Assembly (NCBI RefSeq): GCF_003269275.1
Contig: NZ_QLTS01000008.1
Coordinates: 1 to 64,000 of the forward strand
DNA from: Phascolarctobacterium faecium DSM 14760
GTDB taxonomy: Bacteria; Bacillota; Negativicutes; Acidaminococcales; Acidaminococcaceae
Length of the DNA: 64,000 nucleotides
Direction: 5' to 3'
The position numbers and the translations under genes were made by a program. Below the pieces are notes generated by a model. The model was not told the origin of the DNA. It saw only the letters and a program-made list of their open reading frames with translations, and ran no database searches. Every line of letters starts with the position of its first letter. The first letter of the stretch is position 1. Below are positions 7,035 to 14,681 of this stretch, one piece after another.

Positions 7035-8477
7035 TTATTTTGGAAAAACTATTTGTTGATATTTTTCGTTAAGAATATTTTCTATAGCGGATGTTCCTTT
7101 AAGTGGAAATTCAGAAAGAGCCCTATTTAAATCAATATCAGTGATAGGGATAATTAATCCTCTACCATCATTTAAAGTATCTGAGCAACGTTTCATAAAA
7201 GAATTACTTTCATCTAATGCTCTACATGTGAGAATACCAACGCGACCACGCCTTGGACTAAAACGTCCAGATAGTTGATCTAGTTCTGGGTTTTTTACTT
7301 CTCCCACATAGTTTTTACATTCAATAAAAATAAAAGGACAGTTTAAAGAAGAATCTTTTGTTGGTAAGTTAAAGAAGAATCCATTTGAAGAAGAGTTATT
7401 AAAAGTAATATCAATTCTTTTTCTGCCTTCATGAATAGGCGTTTCTTTTTTTGGTGTTGATAAATTTGGATAGAACAATAACTCTAGAATTCCTATTATT
7501 AAATTATGATAATTAGATGCTTCTGATGAGCCAGGGGAAAGAGTGGATAATTTATCTGAAAGATATTTGCAAATAGAAGTAATATCTAATGGGTTAGTTA
7601 CATATCCGTCAATAGGCTGTAATTTGGTTGATGTTTGTTCTTTAAAATTTTTGAATATCTCTGGGTGCTGTTTGGTGAATTTAGCAAGATAATCTTTATC
7701 CATTGTTTCTTCGCTGTCTATGACACTTTTCTTTGTAACATATTTGGATTTATCTTTGCGTGTTCGCATTAATGCGGTTTGAAGGCGAAGATGTTCATTT
7801 TGAAGATAGTTTAAGACGAAGTGTTGTCGATATTCAGTAGGAGTATATTTATCAGAATATGAGACTATACGTTTAGGTACTAGTAATATTGGTTTATTAT
7901 TTAGGATGAGTCGTTCTGTGTAATTGTTGTCCCAGCTTTTTGTCTTTTGATTCCAATACATTCCTGAAGGAATATTTGGGGTTAGTGGAATATTATGTAA
8001 AAAACATTGTTCTTTTGTATATTCAAGTAAATGAATTTTAATAATATTAGCAGTCATGTCAGACACTTTATCTTTATCAACATTCGGAACGAATATACGA
8101 AAGTCTTCAATATCTTCCATTACTCCAGTTTTTATTGCATTACTTTGCAAAAGCTGTTGGAATATCAAACTTGTATCTTTCGGCCCCATACCATGACCAT
8201 TTGGTTTACCACGAGACATACCAAAACAAATATCATTATTTTCTCCTAAATATGAGAATAATTCTTCTGCTTCTTTCACGTCATTATTTCTTAAAAGTGC
8301 CAAAAGGAATTCAAAATATGATCTAATAGAGCTATCTGCTGTTATTGCAAAATCAAAATCGCATTTTGAAATATAGTATGGGTCTAAAAAGAGAGGTGTG
8401 TCTATTTCTGGATCTATATCAACAAAATCTAGCTCGTATTGAGTTTTATTCAATTTATAAATTTGGCTTATTTTCAT
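7035..8477 (-). CDS. Uncharacterised protein with C-terminal PD-(D/E)XK nuclease motif
   Basis: Protein of 480 residues, AT-rich like the RT-nitrilase gene and convergent with it. The C-terminal third carries the restriction-endonuclease-like core: a helix with Glu (IIGILELLFYP), KRIDITF (D356), then FIFIECKNY (E386, K388), followed by VGEVKNPELDQLSGRFSPRR, as in Mrr-type nuclease folds. The first 300 residues (starting KISQIYKLNKTQYELDFVDI) match no domain I can name and may sense or bind DNA. The ATG at 8477 is preferred over a TTG six bases upstream, with GAGAGG about 10 bases before it. Position in an insertion hot spot beside a DRT1-type gene suggests an anti-phage role, which is inference only. 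Nuclease activity is predicted from three residues. Confidence 0.65.
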   Translation of the reverse strand: MKISQIYKLNKTQYELDFVDIDPEIDTPLFLDPYYISKCDFDFAITADSSIRSYFEFLLALLRNNDVKEAEELFSYLGENNDICFGMSRGKPNGHGMGPKDTSLIFQQLLQSNAIKTGVMEDIEDFRIFVPNVDKDKVSDMTANIIKIHLLEYTKEQCFLHNIPLTPNIPSGMYWNQKTKSWDNNYTERLILNNKPILLVPKRIVSYSDKYTPTEYRQHFVLNYLQNEHLRLQTALMRTRKDKSKYVTKKSVIDSEETMDKDYLAKFTKQHPEIFKNFKEQTSTKLQPIDGYVTNPLDITSICKYLSDKLSTLSPGSSEASNYHNLIIGILELLFYPNLSTPKKETPIHEGRKRIDITFNNSSSNGFFFNLPTKDSSLNCPFIFIECKNYVGEVKNPELDQLSGRFSPRRGRVGILTCRALDESNSFMKRCSDTLNDGRGLIIPITDIDLNRALSEFPLKGTSAIENILNEKYQQIVFPK

Positions 8478-8539
8478 GACCAAGACACCTCTCTAATATA
8501 ATTATTTATTAAACATTATACCATGAAATATTTAAACAA

Positions 8540-8570
8540 ACAAAAAGCCGCTGAATATTCAGCGGCTTCT
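8540..8570 (-). terminator. Terminator of tRNA-Ala(CGC)
   Basis: GCCGCTGAATATTCAGCGGC is a perfect palindromic hairpin. Read leftward it is followed by TTTTTGTTTGTTT, so it ends the tRNA transcript. Half of it recurs at 6570 and a degenerate copy at 6801. Confidence 0.8.
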
Positions 8571-8585
8571 TTACTTTCAATATAA

Positions 8586-8661
8586 TGGTGGAGACGAAGA
8601 GGATCGAACTCTCGACCTTACGGATGCGAACCGTACGCTCTCCCAGCTGAGCTACGTCCCC
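8586..8661 (-). tRNA. tRNA-Ala, anticodon CGC
   Basis: The 76-nt cloverleaf has acceptor GGGGACG/CGTCTCC, D-arm GCTCAGCTGGGAGAGC, anticodon stem TACGG/CCGTA with loop TTCGCAT (anticodon CGC, codon GCG), T-loop TTCGATC, and encoded CCA. Its 3' end points toward the AT-rich island, the usual geometry for integration into a tRNA end. Confidence 0.95.
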
Positions 8662-8750
8662 ACTACATAAAATATCTTACTCCTGCCGGCGCAAAATTAC
8701 AAGTATATTTTTAGCTGCAGTGCTTGCCGCTATGTATACACGCGCGCTTA

Positions 8751-8779
8751 TTGACAACTTTTGCCGCTGGTGCTACACT
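8751..8779 (+). promoter_or_regulatory. Promoter of the T-box / ECF operon
   Basis: TTGACA at 8751-8756, a 17-base spacer, and TACACT at 8774-8779, about 35 bases before the first stem of the T-box leader. Confidence 0.75.
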
Positions 8780-8804
8780 TTAAAGTAATTTCATAAGTAT
8801 TTGA

Positions 8805-9073
8805 TCGATGATGAGGATTAGTAGCTTTGCCAAGCGGACCTCAGCGAGCCGGTGACAGTGCAAGTCCGGCGTTTGGCGGCAGGGTGAATGGACCTTTAAG
8901 ATACGGCTTGAGCCCGCAAGGGGGTAGACGCCGTCGGGATGCTTCGCCCGTTACCAGGGAAGGGGATATCGGCCATGGCCCGTATCTTAGCGAGCGGACC
9001 TTAATCGGTCAAGCAGGGTGGTACCGCGAAAGTTGCGTCTTTCGTCCCTACATAGGGATGAAGGGCTTTTTTT
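8805..9073 (+). promoter_or_regulatory. T-box leader, probable specifier TGG (Trp)
   Basis: The canonical T-box sequence AGGGTGGTACCGCG is at 9015-9028. It is followed by a 13-bp terminator stem (9037-9049 with 9054-9066) and seven T. Stem I is recognisable by AGTA at 8820-8823 and the distal GCGAGCCGGTGACAGTGCAAG region. Opposite AGTA, the sequence GAATGGACC places the codon TGG at 8889-8891, which would make the sensor tRNA-Trp. Uncharged tRNA would stabilise the antiterminator and switch on the ECF genes. The T-box is certain; the specifier reading is by eye. Confidence 0.88.
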
Positions 9074-9101
9074 ATTGCCCGATTTGAAGGAGGCTTATAT
9101 T

Positions 9102-9683
9102 ATGGATAAAGAAAAAAATACCAGGCTGCCGTTGGTGGACCTGATCGAAGTTAAACCAATGCAGGACGGCTACCGCTGGGTAGCGATCACGGCGATGCTG
9201 TTTGCTATCGGTATCATCCTGCATACGGTCAGCCCTAATGTGGGCGGCGTGACGCCGAACTGGACGATCGCCATGTATTCTATCGTTATCAATCTGACGA
9301 ATCCGACGCTGTCGCAGGCTGTGGGCATTGGTTTTATTGCGGGCATCACGCTGGTGCCGTCGTCGAAGTCGGCTTTTCCGCTGGGCAATATCGCCAGCGA
9401 GCTTTCGGGGGCGATCACCTGCTGCATCCTGGTCAAGGCGATGCTGCGCTGCGGTTTGGGCAAGTGGAAGCTGCGCCCCCTGGTGACGGGATTTTTGGCA
9501 ACTATGGCCAGCGGCGGTGTGTTTACTTTCATTTTAAAGATCGTTCTGGGCTTGCCGCTGCATGTCTGGCTGTATGCCATGCTGCCGGTGGTGGCGATTG
9601 TGGGCGCGCTGAACGGCATGATCACCTTTTTGCTGTTCGGGCCGGTGCGGAAGCTGTTTTTTGTGCAGGAGGACGATGAATGA
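9102..9683 (+). CDS. ECF transporter S component, TrpP-like (tryptophan?)
   Basis: Integral membrane substrate-binding subunit of an energy-coupling factor transporter, 193 residues and about 5-6 hydrophobic segments. The pattern ILHTVSPNVGGVTPNWTIAM and IGFIAGITLVPSSKSAFPLG resembles the TrpP family of predicted tryptophan S components (HxxxP...GGxxPD... GIxSA...FPxGQ). The T-box with apparent TGG specifier supports tryptophan. The ATG at 9102 has GAAGGAGG 9 bases upstream; longer frames run back into the T-box and are not real. The stop overlaps the next ATG by four bases, and the four ECF genes form one operon. Confidence 0.72.
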   Translation: MDKEKNTRLPLVDLIEVKPMQDGYRWVAITAMLFAIGIILHTVSPNVGGVTPNWTIAMYSIVINLTNPTLSQAVGIGFIAGITLVPSSKSAFPLGNIASELSGAITCCILVKAMLRCGLGKWKLRPLVTGFLATMASGGVFTFILKIVLGLPLHVWLYAMLPVVAIVGALNGMITFLLFGPVRKLFFVQEDDE

Positions 9684-10543
9684 TGGAGAGCGTTATCAGG
9701 CTGGAAAATTTTTATTTTGCTTATAATAAATCGGAGCTGGTGCTGCAGGATATCGACCTGGAGATCAAAAAGGGTTCGTTCACTGTGGTGGCCGGCCCCA
9801 GCGGCGCGGGCAAAACTACTTTGTGCAAGGCGATGACGGGCATCGTGCCTTTTTATATGGGCGGGCGTTACAGCGGCGATGTGCAGGTGTTGGGCGAATC
9901 GACTAAAGGCCGCCGGGTGTCGGATATCGCGATGCGCGTGGGGCTGATGCTGGAGGATTACGAAAGCCAGCTGGTTTCGCTGACCGCGGGCGAGGAAGTT
10001 GCTTTCAGTTTGCTGAATCACGGTTTTGCGCCGGAGGAGGTGGCGGAGCGTACCCGTAAGGCTTTGGAGGACGTGGGGCTGCCGGGGCGCGAAAGCTATC
10101 AGCTGGACGAGTTGTCGGGCGGGCAGCGCCAGCGTTTGCTGCTGGCGGCTACTTTGGCGGTGCATCCCGAGATCATTGTGCTGGATGAGCCGGTATCGGC
10201 GATGGACCCGGACGGGGCCCATTCGCTGTATGAGCTGTTATATGCGATCCATCAGCGTTACGGCACGACGATCATCGTAGTTGAGCATCGAGTGGACTAT
10301 CTGCTGCCTTATGTGACGGACATGGTAGTGCTGAAGGAGGGGCAGCTGGTAACGGCTGATACCTTTGCTGCTGCGGCGCGGACGATGTATGAGGACGAGG
10401 AGCTGCGTCCGCTGGTGCCTGCGCTATGGCAGGTGAAGCTGGGCGTCGAGCGCCGTTTCGGCATCACTTTGGGCGAGTGGCGGACTGAGGCAGAGGCGGC
10501 TGCGGAATTACAGCTGCTTGGTTTTGAAGGGGGGAACGCCTGA
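9680..10543 (+). CDS. ECF transporter ATPase (EcfA-type)
   Basis: Cytoplasmic ABC ATPase of 287 residues that powers the ECF complex. Walker A GPSGAGKTTL is near residue 40, signature LSGGQRQRLLLA near 150, and Walker B IIVLDEPVSAMDPDG follows, with the switch His in VEHRVDYLL. It overlaps the S-component stop (ATGA) with AGGAGG 7 bases upstream, and overlaps the next ATPase by one base. ECF modules normally use two different ATPases, and here both are present. Confidence 0.88.
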   Translation: MMESVIRLENFYFAYNKSELVLQDIDLEIKKGSFTVVAGPSGAGKTTLCKAMTGIVPFYMGGRYSGDVQVLGESTKGRRVSDIAMRVGLMLEDYESQLVSLTAGEEVAFSLLNHGFAPEEVAERTRKALEDVGLPGRESYQLDELSGGQRQRLLLAATLAVHPEIIVLDEPVSAMDPDGAHSLYELLYAIHQRYGTTIIVVEHRVDYLLPYVTDMVVLKEGQLVTADTFAAAARTMYEDEELRPLVPALWQVKLGVERRFGITLGEWRTEAEAAAELQLLGFEGGNA

Positions 10544-11349
10544 TGCTGGAGGCTAAAGAGGTCAATTTTGCTTACCGCAGGGGTCTGCCGGTACTGAACG
10601 ATATCGCCTGCACGATCGGTGACGGCGAGTTTGTGGCGCTTTTGGGCCATAACGGCAGCGGCAAGACGACGCTGAGCCGTTTGTTCATGGCGCTTCTGCA
10701 TCCCCGCAGCGGGCAGGTGCTGGTAGACGGCGAGGATATCGTCAATTATGAGCCGGCCGACCTGGCTGACAAGATCGGTTATGTATTCCAGAACCCGGAT
10801 CTGCAGATTTTGGAAGATACGGTTTTTGATGAGGTGGCGTATGGGCCGAGGGCTAAAAAGCTGACGGCAGAGACGATCAAAAAGCAGGTGGAGGCAGCTT
10901 TGGCGGCTACGGGGCTGGCCGAGCTGGCGGGCGCGTATCCGCGTCTGCTGTCCTTTGGGCAGAAGCGGCGTTTGGGTGTGGCGTCGGCGCTGGCGCTCAA
11001 TCCGCGTACTTTGATCTTAGACGAGATCACCAACGGTCAGGATGCGATCGAGAAAGAGCGGATGATGCAGTATTTGCAGACGCTGAACGAAGAAAAGGGG
11101 ATCACGATTGTATTGATCTCGCATGATATGGACGTGGTGCGCCGTTATGCGAAGCGGGCCATTGTCCTGAAGGACGGCGACCTGGTGTATGACGGTACGC
11201 CGACGGAGCTGTTCGGCGGTGCGTATGCTGTGGAGGAATGGGGCCTGCGCCGGCCGCCGGCGGCTGCTTTGGCGGGCAGTCTGGGTTTTACGGCGGCGAC
11301 ACCCGAGGAGTTCTGCCGCCTGTTGGTGCGGAAAGGAGCTGAGGACTGA
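10543..11349 (+). CDS. ECF transporter ATPase, second subunit
   Basis: ABC ATPase of 268 residues with Walker A GHNGSGKTTLS, Q-loop FQNPDLQILEDTVFDEVAYG (typical of EcfA proteins), signature LSFGQKRRLGVA and Walker B LILDEITNGQD. The signature has Phe for the usual first Gly of LSGGQ, and the Walker B is followed by Ile where most have Pro, so this copy may be the less active partner of the pair. Start and stop overlap both neighbours (TGATG), so translation is coupled. Confidence 0.87.
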   Translation: MLEAKEVNFAYRRGLPVLNDIACTIGDGEFVALLGHNGSGKTTLSRLFMALLHPRSGQVLVDGEDIVNYEPADLADKIGYVFQNPDLQILEDTVFDEVAYGPRAKKLTAETIKKQVEAALAATGLAELAGAYPRLLSFGQKRRLGVASALALNPRTLILDEITNGQDAIEKERMMQYLQTLNEEKGITIVLISHDMDVVRRYAKRAIVLKDGDLVYDGTPTELFGGAYAVEEWGLRRPPAAALAGSLGFTAATPEEFCRLLVRKGAED

Positions 11350-12008
11350 TGCGGATCAGTGCGTTTACTCAAATCATTGTCACTGTCGCTGTGACGGCGT
11401 GGGTCTTTATCCTGCCGGTCAAGGCGGTGGCGACGATCCTGGTTTTTGAGCTGGCTTTACTGCTGTCGATCAAGCGCGACCGCATGACGATGGCGGCGAT
11501 CGGCGGTTTGGCGGTGTTCACCGGGCTGATGATCCTGTTCCAGCTGCTGTTCGGTTCGCCGCTGGAGGTGGCGCTGACGGGCGGTCTGCGGATGCTGGTC
11601 ATGACGATGGCGTTTTTGTGTATGCTGGCGGCGACGCGTATCCAGGATATTGCCCAGACACTGGTGGACCGTTTCCACCTGCCCTGTGAATATGCTTTTA
11701 TGCTGACGACGGCGTTGCGTTTCGTGCCTAATTTTCTGGCTGACAGCGAGATCACGCTGGATGCTCAGTCCTGCCGCGGTTATTCCAACCGGGGCAACTG
11801 CGTGAAACGCCTGCTTTCGTATGTCGTGGTCATCAGACCGCTGGTCATGCGGGCGGTGGCCAAGTCCGAAACGCTGGCGCTGAGTATGGAGCTGAAGGGC
11901 TTCGGCAGCAATACTTATAAAAATATGCCGCGCGAGCCGCTGGGAGCCGCCGATTTTATCGTGCTGGGGCTGGTCGTGGTTCTGAGCACCTATCCGTTCT
12001 GGAAATGA
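11349..12008 (+). CDS. ECF transporter T component (EcfT)
   Basis: Membrane scaffold subunit of 219 residues with about five hydrophobic segments. The C-terminal coupling region has the family's paired helices with short Ala-Arg-containing motifs: AQSCRGYSNRGN and SMELKGFGSNTY, close to the ARG/ARS motifs that contact the ATPases. It links the TrpP-like S component to the two ATPases. It overlaps the upstream ATPase by one base, and a terminator follows at 12039. Confidence 0.85.
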   Translation: MRISAFTQIIVTVAVTAWVFILPVKAVATILVFELALLLSIKRDRMTMAAIGGLAVFTGLMILFQLLFGSPLEVALTGGLRMLVMTMAFLCMLAATRIQDIAQTLVDRFHLPCEYAFMLTTALRFVPNFLADSEITLDAQSCRGYSNRGNCVKRLLSYVVVIRPLVMRAVAKSETLALSMELKGFGSNTYKNMPREPLGAADFIVLGLVVVLSTYPFWK

Positions 12009-12038
12009 TGCCCGGCTGAAAATTTAAAATCATCCTGC

Positions 12039-12078
12039 AAGCAGCTGCTGCCTTAGAAAGGGAGCGGCTGCTTTTTTT
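12039..12078 (+). terminator. Terminator of the ECF operon
   Basis: AAGCAGCTGCTGCCTT and AAGGGAGCGGCTGCTT form an imperfect 16-bp hairpin followed by seven T. Confidence 0.85.
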
Positions 12079-12213
12079 GAGTAATATAATAATTTTATTG
12101 CCTAAAAGAATATAAATTACAGTTGATAAAAATAATAAATATGATAGAATAAAATCAGCAAAGTATATAATAATATCGAACTATTTTAAATGTATGGATA
12201 GAAGGTGGCTGTA

Positions 12214-13602
12214 ATGGTACAATCGGGTGATACTCTCGTTTTATCTCTAGCTGAATTACTGGGCGGCAAGCAGGTGGATACCGGAGTCATCGACAGGGCT
12301 CTGGCGGAGCTCTGTTCTGCTTTTGATTTTGACGGCGGGCTGATCTATGAATTGGACCAGTACAACCATCTGCATCTGAAAGAACGCTGTCTGCGTAAGG
12401 AACTGCCTTTGCGGGGCAGCTTTCCGATCGACGCGGTCGACGCTGCTTACCGCAGCTATCTGGCTCAGGAAACCTTTGTCTGGCTGGAGGGTGGACAAAA
12501 GAACAGTGCGGCTGAGAATGCTTTGCTGGAGCTGTTTGCGGCGCAGTCGCTGGTAGTGGCTTCAGTAGTCGATGAAACGCTGCAGATCTACGGGCTGCTG
12601 GTATTTGTACAGCAGTCGGCCCGGCCGGTGCCGCCGGCAGGCACGCAGCAGCTGCTGAAGACAGTGCTGTCGATGTTTGGCCGGTATATAGGGGTGCGGG
12701 TCTATCAGAACAAGCTGACTTTTGCCAAAAATTCGCTGGAAAGCATTTTGGATAATACGGGTATAGATATTTATGTCAACGATTTCCATACCCATGATAT
12801 TTTATATGCCAATCGTTCTATGGCGGCCCCGTACGGCGGTATTTCGCAGTTTTTGGGGCGCAAGTGCTGGGAGGTGCTGTTCCCTGGTCAAAACGGGCCT
12901 TGTGCTTTCTGCCCGCAGCAAAAGCTGATCGATGAGAACGGTGAACCGACTAAGATCTATTCCTGGGATTATCAGCGGCCTTTCGACGGTTCCTGGTTCA
13001 GGGTGTTCAGCGCGGCGTTCCGCTGGGTGGACGGCAGACTGGCCCATGTGGTGAGCAGTGCCGATATCACTGACAATAAGCGCAACGAAGCTTTGGTCGA
13101 GTATCTGGCCAATTATGATTCGCTGACGAACCTGCCGAACCGCCGGATGCTGGTGAAGGAGTGCGAGCGCCGGATCGACAAAACGCAGGAGGGCGGCGAA
13201 GGTTATCTGCTGTTTTTTGACATCGACGGTTTTAAAAAGATCAACGATACCTTTGGTCACGAAGCGGGGGACGAGTTCTTAGTGCAGCTGGGACAGTTCT
13301 TTTCCGGTATCCCGCTGCTGCATGACGCTATTTACCGCAACGGCGGCGATGAGTTCATCGCGATCATCGACGGGGATAAAACGGAAGCCAATATCCGGAA
13401 TCTGGCCAGCTTTATCCATCGGCGGTTTGCCCAGCCCTGGCGGCTGAAAAGGGGCGAGGTGTTCTGCAATGTCAGTATCGGCGTGGCGCGTTATCCCGAG
13501 GACGGGAGGACGGCGGAGGAGCTGCTTCTCAAAGCTGATCAGGCCATGTACAAGGTGAAAAAAGCCGGCGGTAAGGGTGTCCTGTTTGGGTACGAGCTGT
13601 AA
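12214..13602 (+). CDS. Soluble diguanylate cyclase with GAF-like and PAS domains
   Basis: Predicted to make cyclic di-GMP from two GTP. Residues about 1-165 look like a GAF sensor. Residues 170-290 are a PAS domain with the cysteine set of GRKCWEVLFPGQNGPCAFCP, common in this PAS type. The GGDEF domain fills the C-terminus, with GGDEF at 377-381. Nine residues before GGDEF the product-inhibition motif RxxD is replaced by LLHD, so feedback inhibition is probably lost. No membrane segment is seen. The ATG at 12214 follows GAAGG by 8 bases, which fits better than the GTG at 12205. It is monocistronic, between two terminators. Confidence 0.85.
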   Translation: MVQSGDTLVLSLAELLGGKQVDTGVIDRALAELCSAFDFDGGLIYELDQYNHLHLKERCLRKELPLRGSFPIDAVDAAYRSYLAQETFVWLEGGQKNSAAENALLELFAAQSLVVASVVDETLQIYGLLVFVQQSARPVPPAGTQQLLKTVLSMFGRYIGVRVYQNKLTFAKNSLESILDNTGIDIYVNDFHTHDILYANRSMAAPYGGISQFLGRKCWEVLFPGQNGPCAFCPQQKLIDENGEPTKIYSWDYQRPFDGSWFRVFSAAFRWVDGRLAHVVSSADITDNKRNEALVEYLANYDSLTNLPNRRMLVKECERRIDKTQEGGEGYLLFFDIDGFKKINDTFGHEAGDEFLVQLGQFFSGIPLLHDAIYRNGGDEFIAIIDGDKTEANIRNLASFIHRRFAQPWRLKRGEVFCNVSIGVARYPEDGRTAEELLLKADQAMYKVKKAGGKGVLFGYEL

Positions 13603-13613
13603 ATCGTAATAAT

Positions 13614-13647
13614 AAAAGCCTTTATGACTTTGTCATAAAGGCTTTTT
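13614..13647. terminator. Bidirectional terminator
   Basis: AAAAGCCTTTATGAC / GTCATAAAGGCTTTT with T-runs on both strands, between the convergent cyclase and LysR genes. Confidence 0.9.
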
Positions 13648-13666
13648 TATGCGCAGATCCTGATGA

Positions 13667-14563
13667 TCAGTGGCGGTCAGTCTTGGCTGCCGCCAGGTAA
13701 AAGTCCAAAAACAGCTGGGCGGTGGCGCTTAACCGGTCTTTTTTGGACCAGAACAGCGTCTGCTCAAAATACAGTTCATCATCAGCCAGCAGCTGCTGCT
13801 GTAACCCTTGGGGGAAGTCGTCCCTGCCGCCGGCGGAAACGATGGCGATGCCGCTGCCGTCCTGCACGAAAGCGAGTGCGGCAGTATTGGTGGTGGCGAT
13901 AAAGCGGATCTTGGGCATGAAGCCTTGCTTGAGGCAGGCTTTGCGCAGCAGGCTGTAGCAGCCGAAGTTACAGCAGACAGGGATATTCTGTAATTGTTTC
14001 GGCGTCAGCGGCTGCTGTGGATCAAGGCCGCAGTTTGCCTGCGGACTGTAAACGGCGAAAAAATATTCTTTCTGCGTTTTGTGGGCGGCAAACAGCTGCG
14101 GTGACGGCAGCGGCGCGTTGGCAAAGGCAAAATCACTGCTGTTTTCCGCAATATGTCTGGTCTGGGCGCTGACGGCTTCTTCCCGGAACTGGAAGCAGAT
14201 TTCGGGATAGGCGGCCGCAAAGGGACGCAGATAGGTGTTGATGAAAAAGGTGCTTTTGGCAGGCGAAACGCTGAAGCGCAGTGTGCCGGAAGCTTTTTTA
14301 TTGAAGCTCTGCATATCTAAAAGGATGGTTTCTTCGGTGCGGCAGATCTGGCGGGCCTTGCCCAGAAAGGCTTCCCCGGCTTCGGTCAGGGTCAGCTGGC
14401 GTTTGCCGCGCGCAGTCTGGATCAGCTTGGCGCCGTAATAGTGCTCCAGTGTTTTGATCTGGGCGCTGAGGGCCGGCTGGGCCAGGGCCAGTTTTTTGGA
14501 AGCTGTGGTCAGGTTGCCTGTTTCGGCGACGGTGATAAAATTACGGTAAAATTCAAAATCCAT
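13667..14563 (-). CDS. LysR-family regulator
   Basis: Transcription factor of 298 residues. The N-terminal winged helix (YRNFITVAETGNLTTASKKL, then ALAQPALSAQIKTLEHYYGA) is typical of LysR, followed by a periplasmic-binding-like effector domain. GAGGTG precedes the ATG. It is divergent from the DASS transporter gene at 14682 across 118 bases that hold a 7-1-7 palindrome, so it probably controls that transporter and its own expression. The effector, perhaps a dicarboxylate, is not known. Confidence 0.9.
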   Translation of the reverse strand: MDFEFYRNFITVAETGNLTTASKKLALAQPALSAQIKTLEHYYGAKLIQTARGKRQLTLTEAGEAFLGKARQICRTEETILLDMQSFNKKASGTLRFSVSPAKSTFFINTYLRPFAAAYPEICFQFREEAVSAQTRHIAENSSDFAFANAPLPSPQLFAAHKTQKEYFFAVYSPQANCGLDPQQPLTPKQLQNIPVCCNFGCYSLLRKACLKQGFMPKIRFIATTNTAALAFVQDGSGIAIVSAGGRDDFPQGLQQQLLADDELYFEQTLFWSKKDRLSATAQLFLDFYLAAAKTDRH

Positions 14564-14581
14564 AGCTCACCTCTAAAAAAT

Positions 14582-14596
14582 ATAAGAAATTCTTAT
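14582..14596. promoter_or_regulatory. LysR-type operator (T-N11-A palindrome)
   Basis: ATAAGAA-A-TTCTTAT is a perfect 15-bp palindrome containing TAAGAAATTCTTA, the T-N11-A form used by LysR proteins. It is 19 bases upstream of the LysR start and in the promoter region shared with the divergent transporter. Confidence 0.65.
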
Positions 14597-14681
14597 TATA
14601 ATAACAAAGAAATAGTATTTTACTTTTTTATACCACCATTCTACAATAAAAATAGTTTGAGAGCAAGAAGGGGATGGGGTT

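Noticed and set aside
8827-9087. Rightward ORF of 86 residues upstream of the ECF genes
   Set aside because: It runs through the T-box leader, whose RNA features fully explain the sequence; the translation is low in plausibility and has no ribosome-binding site.
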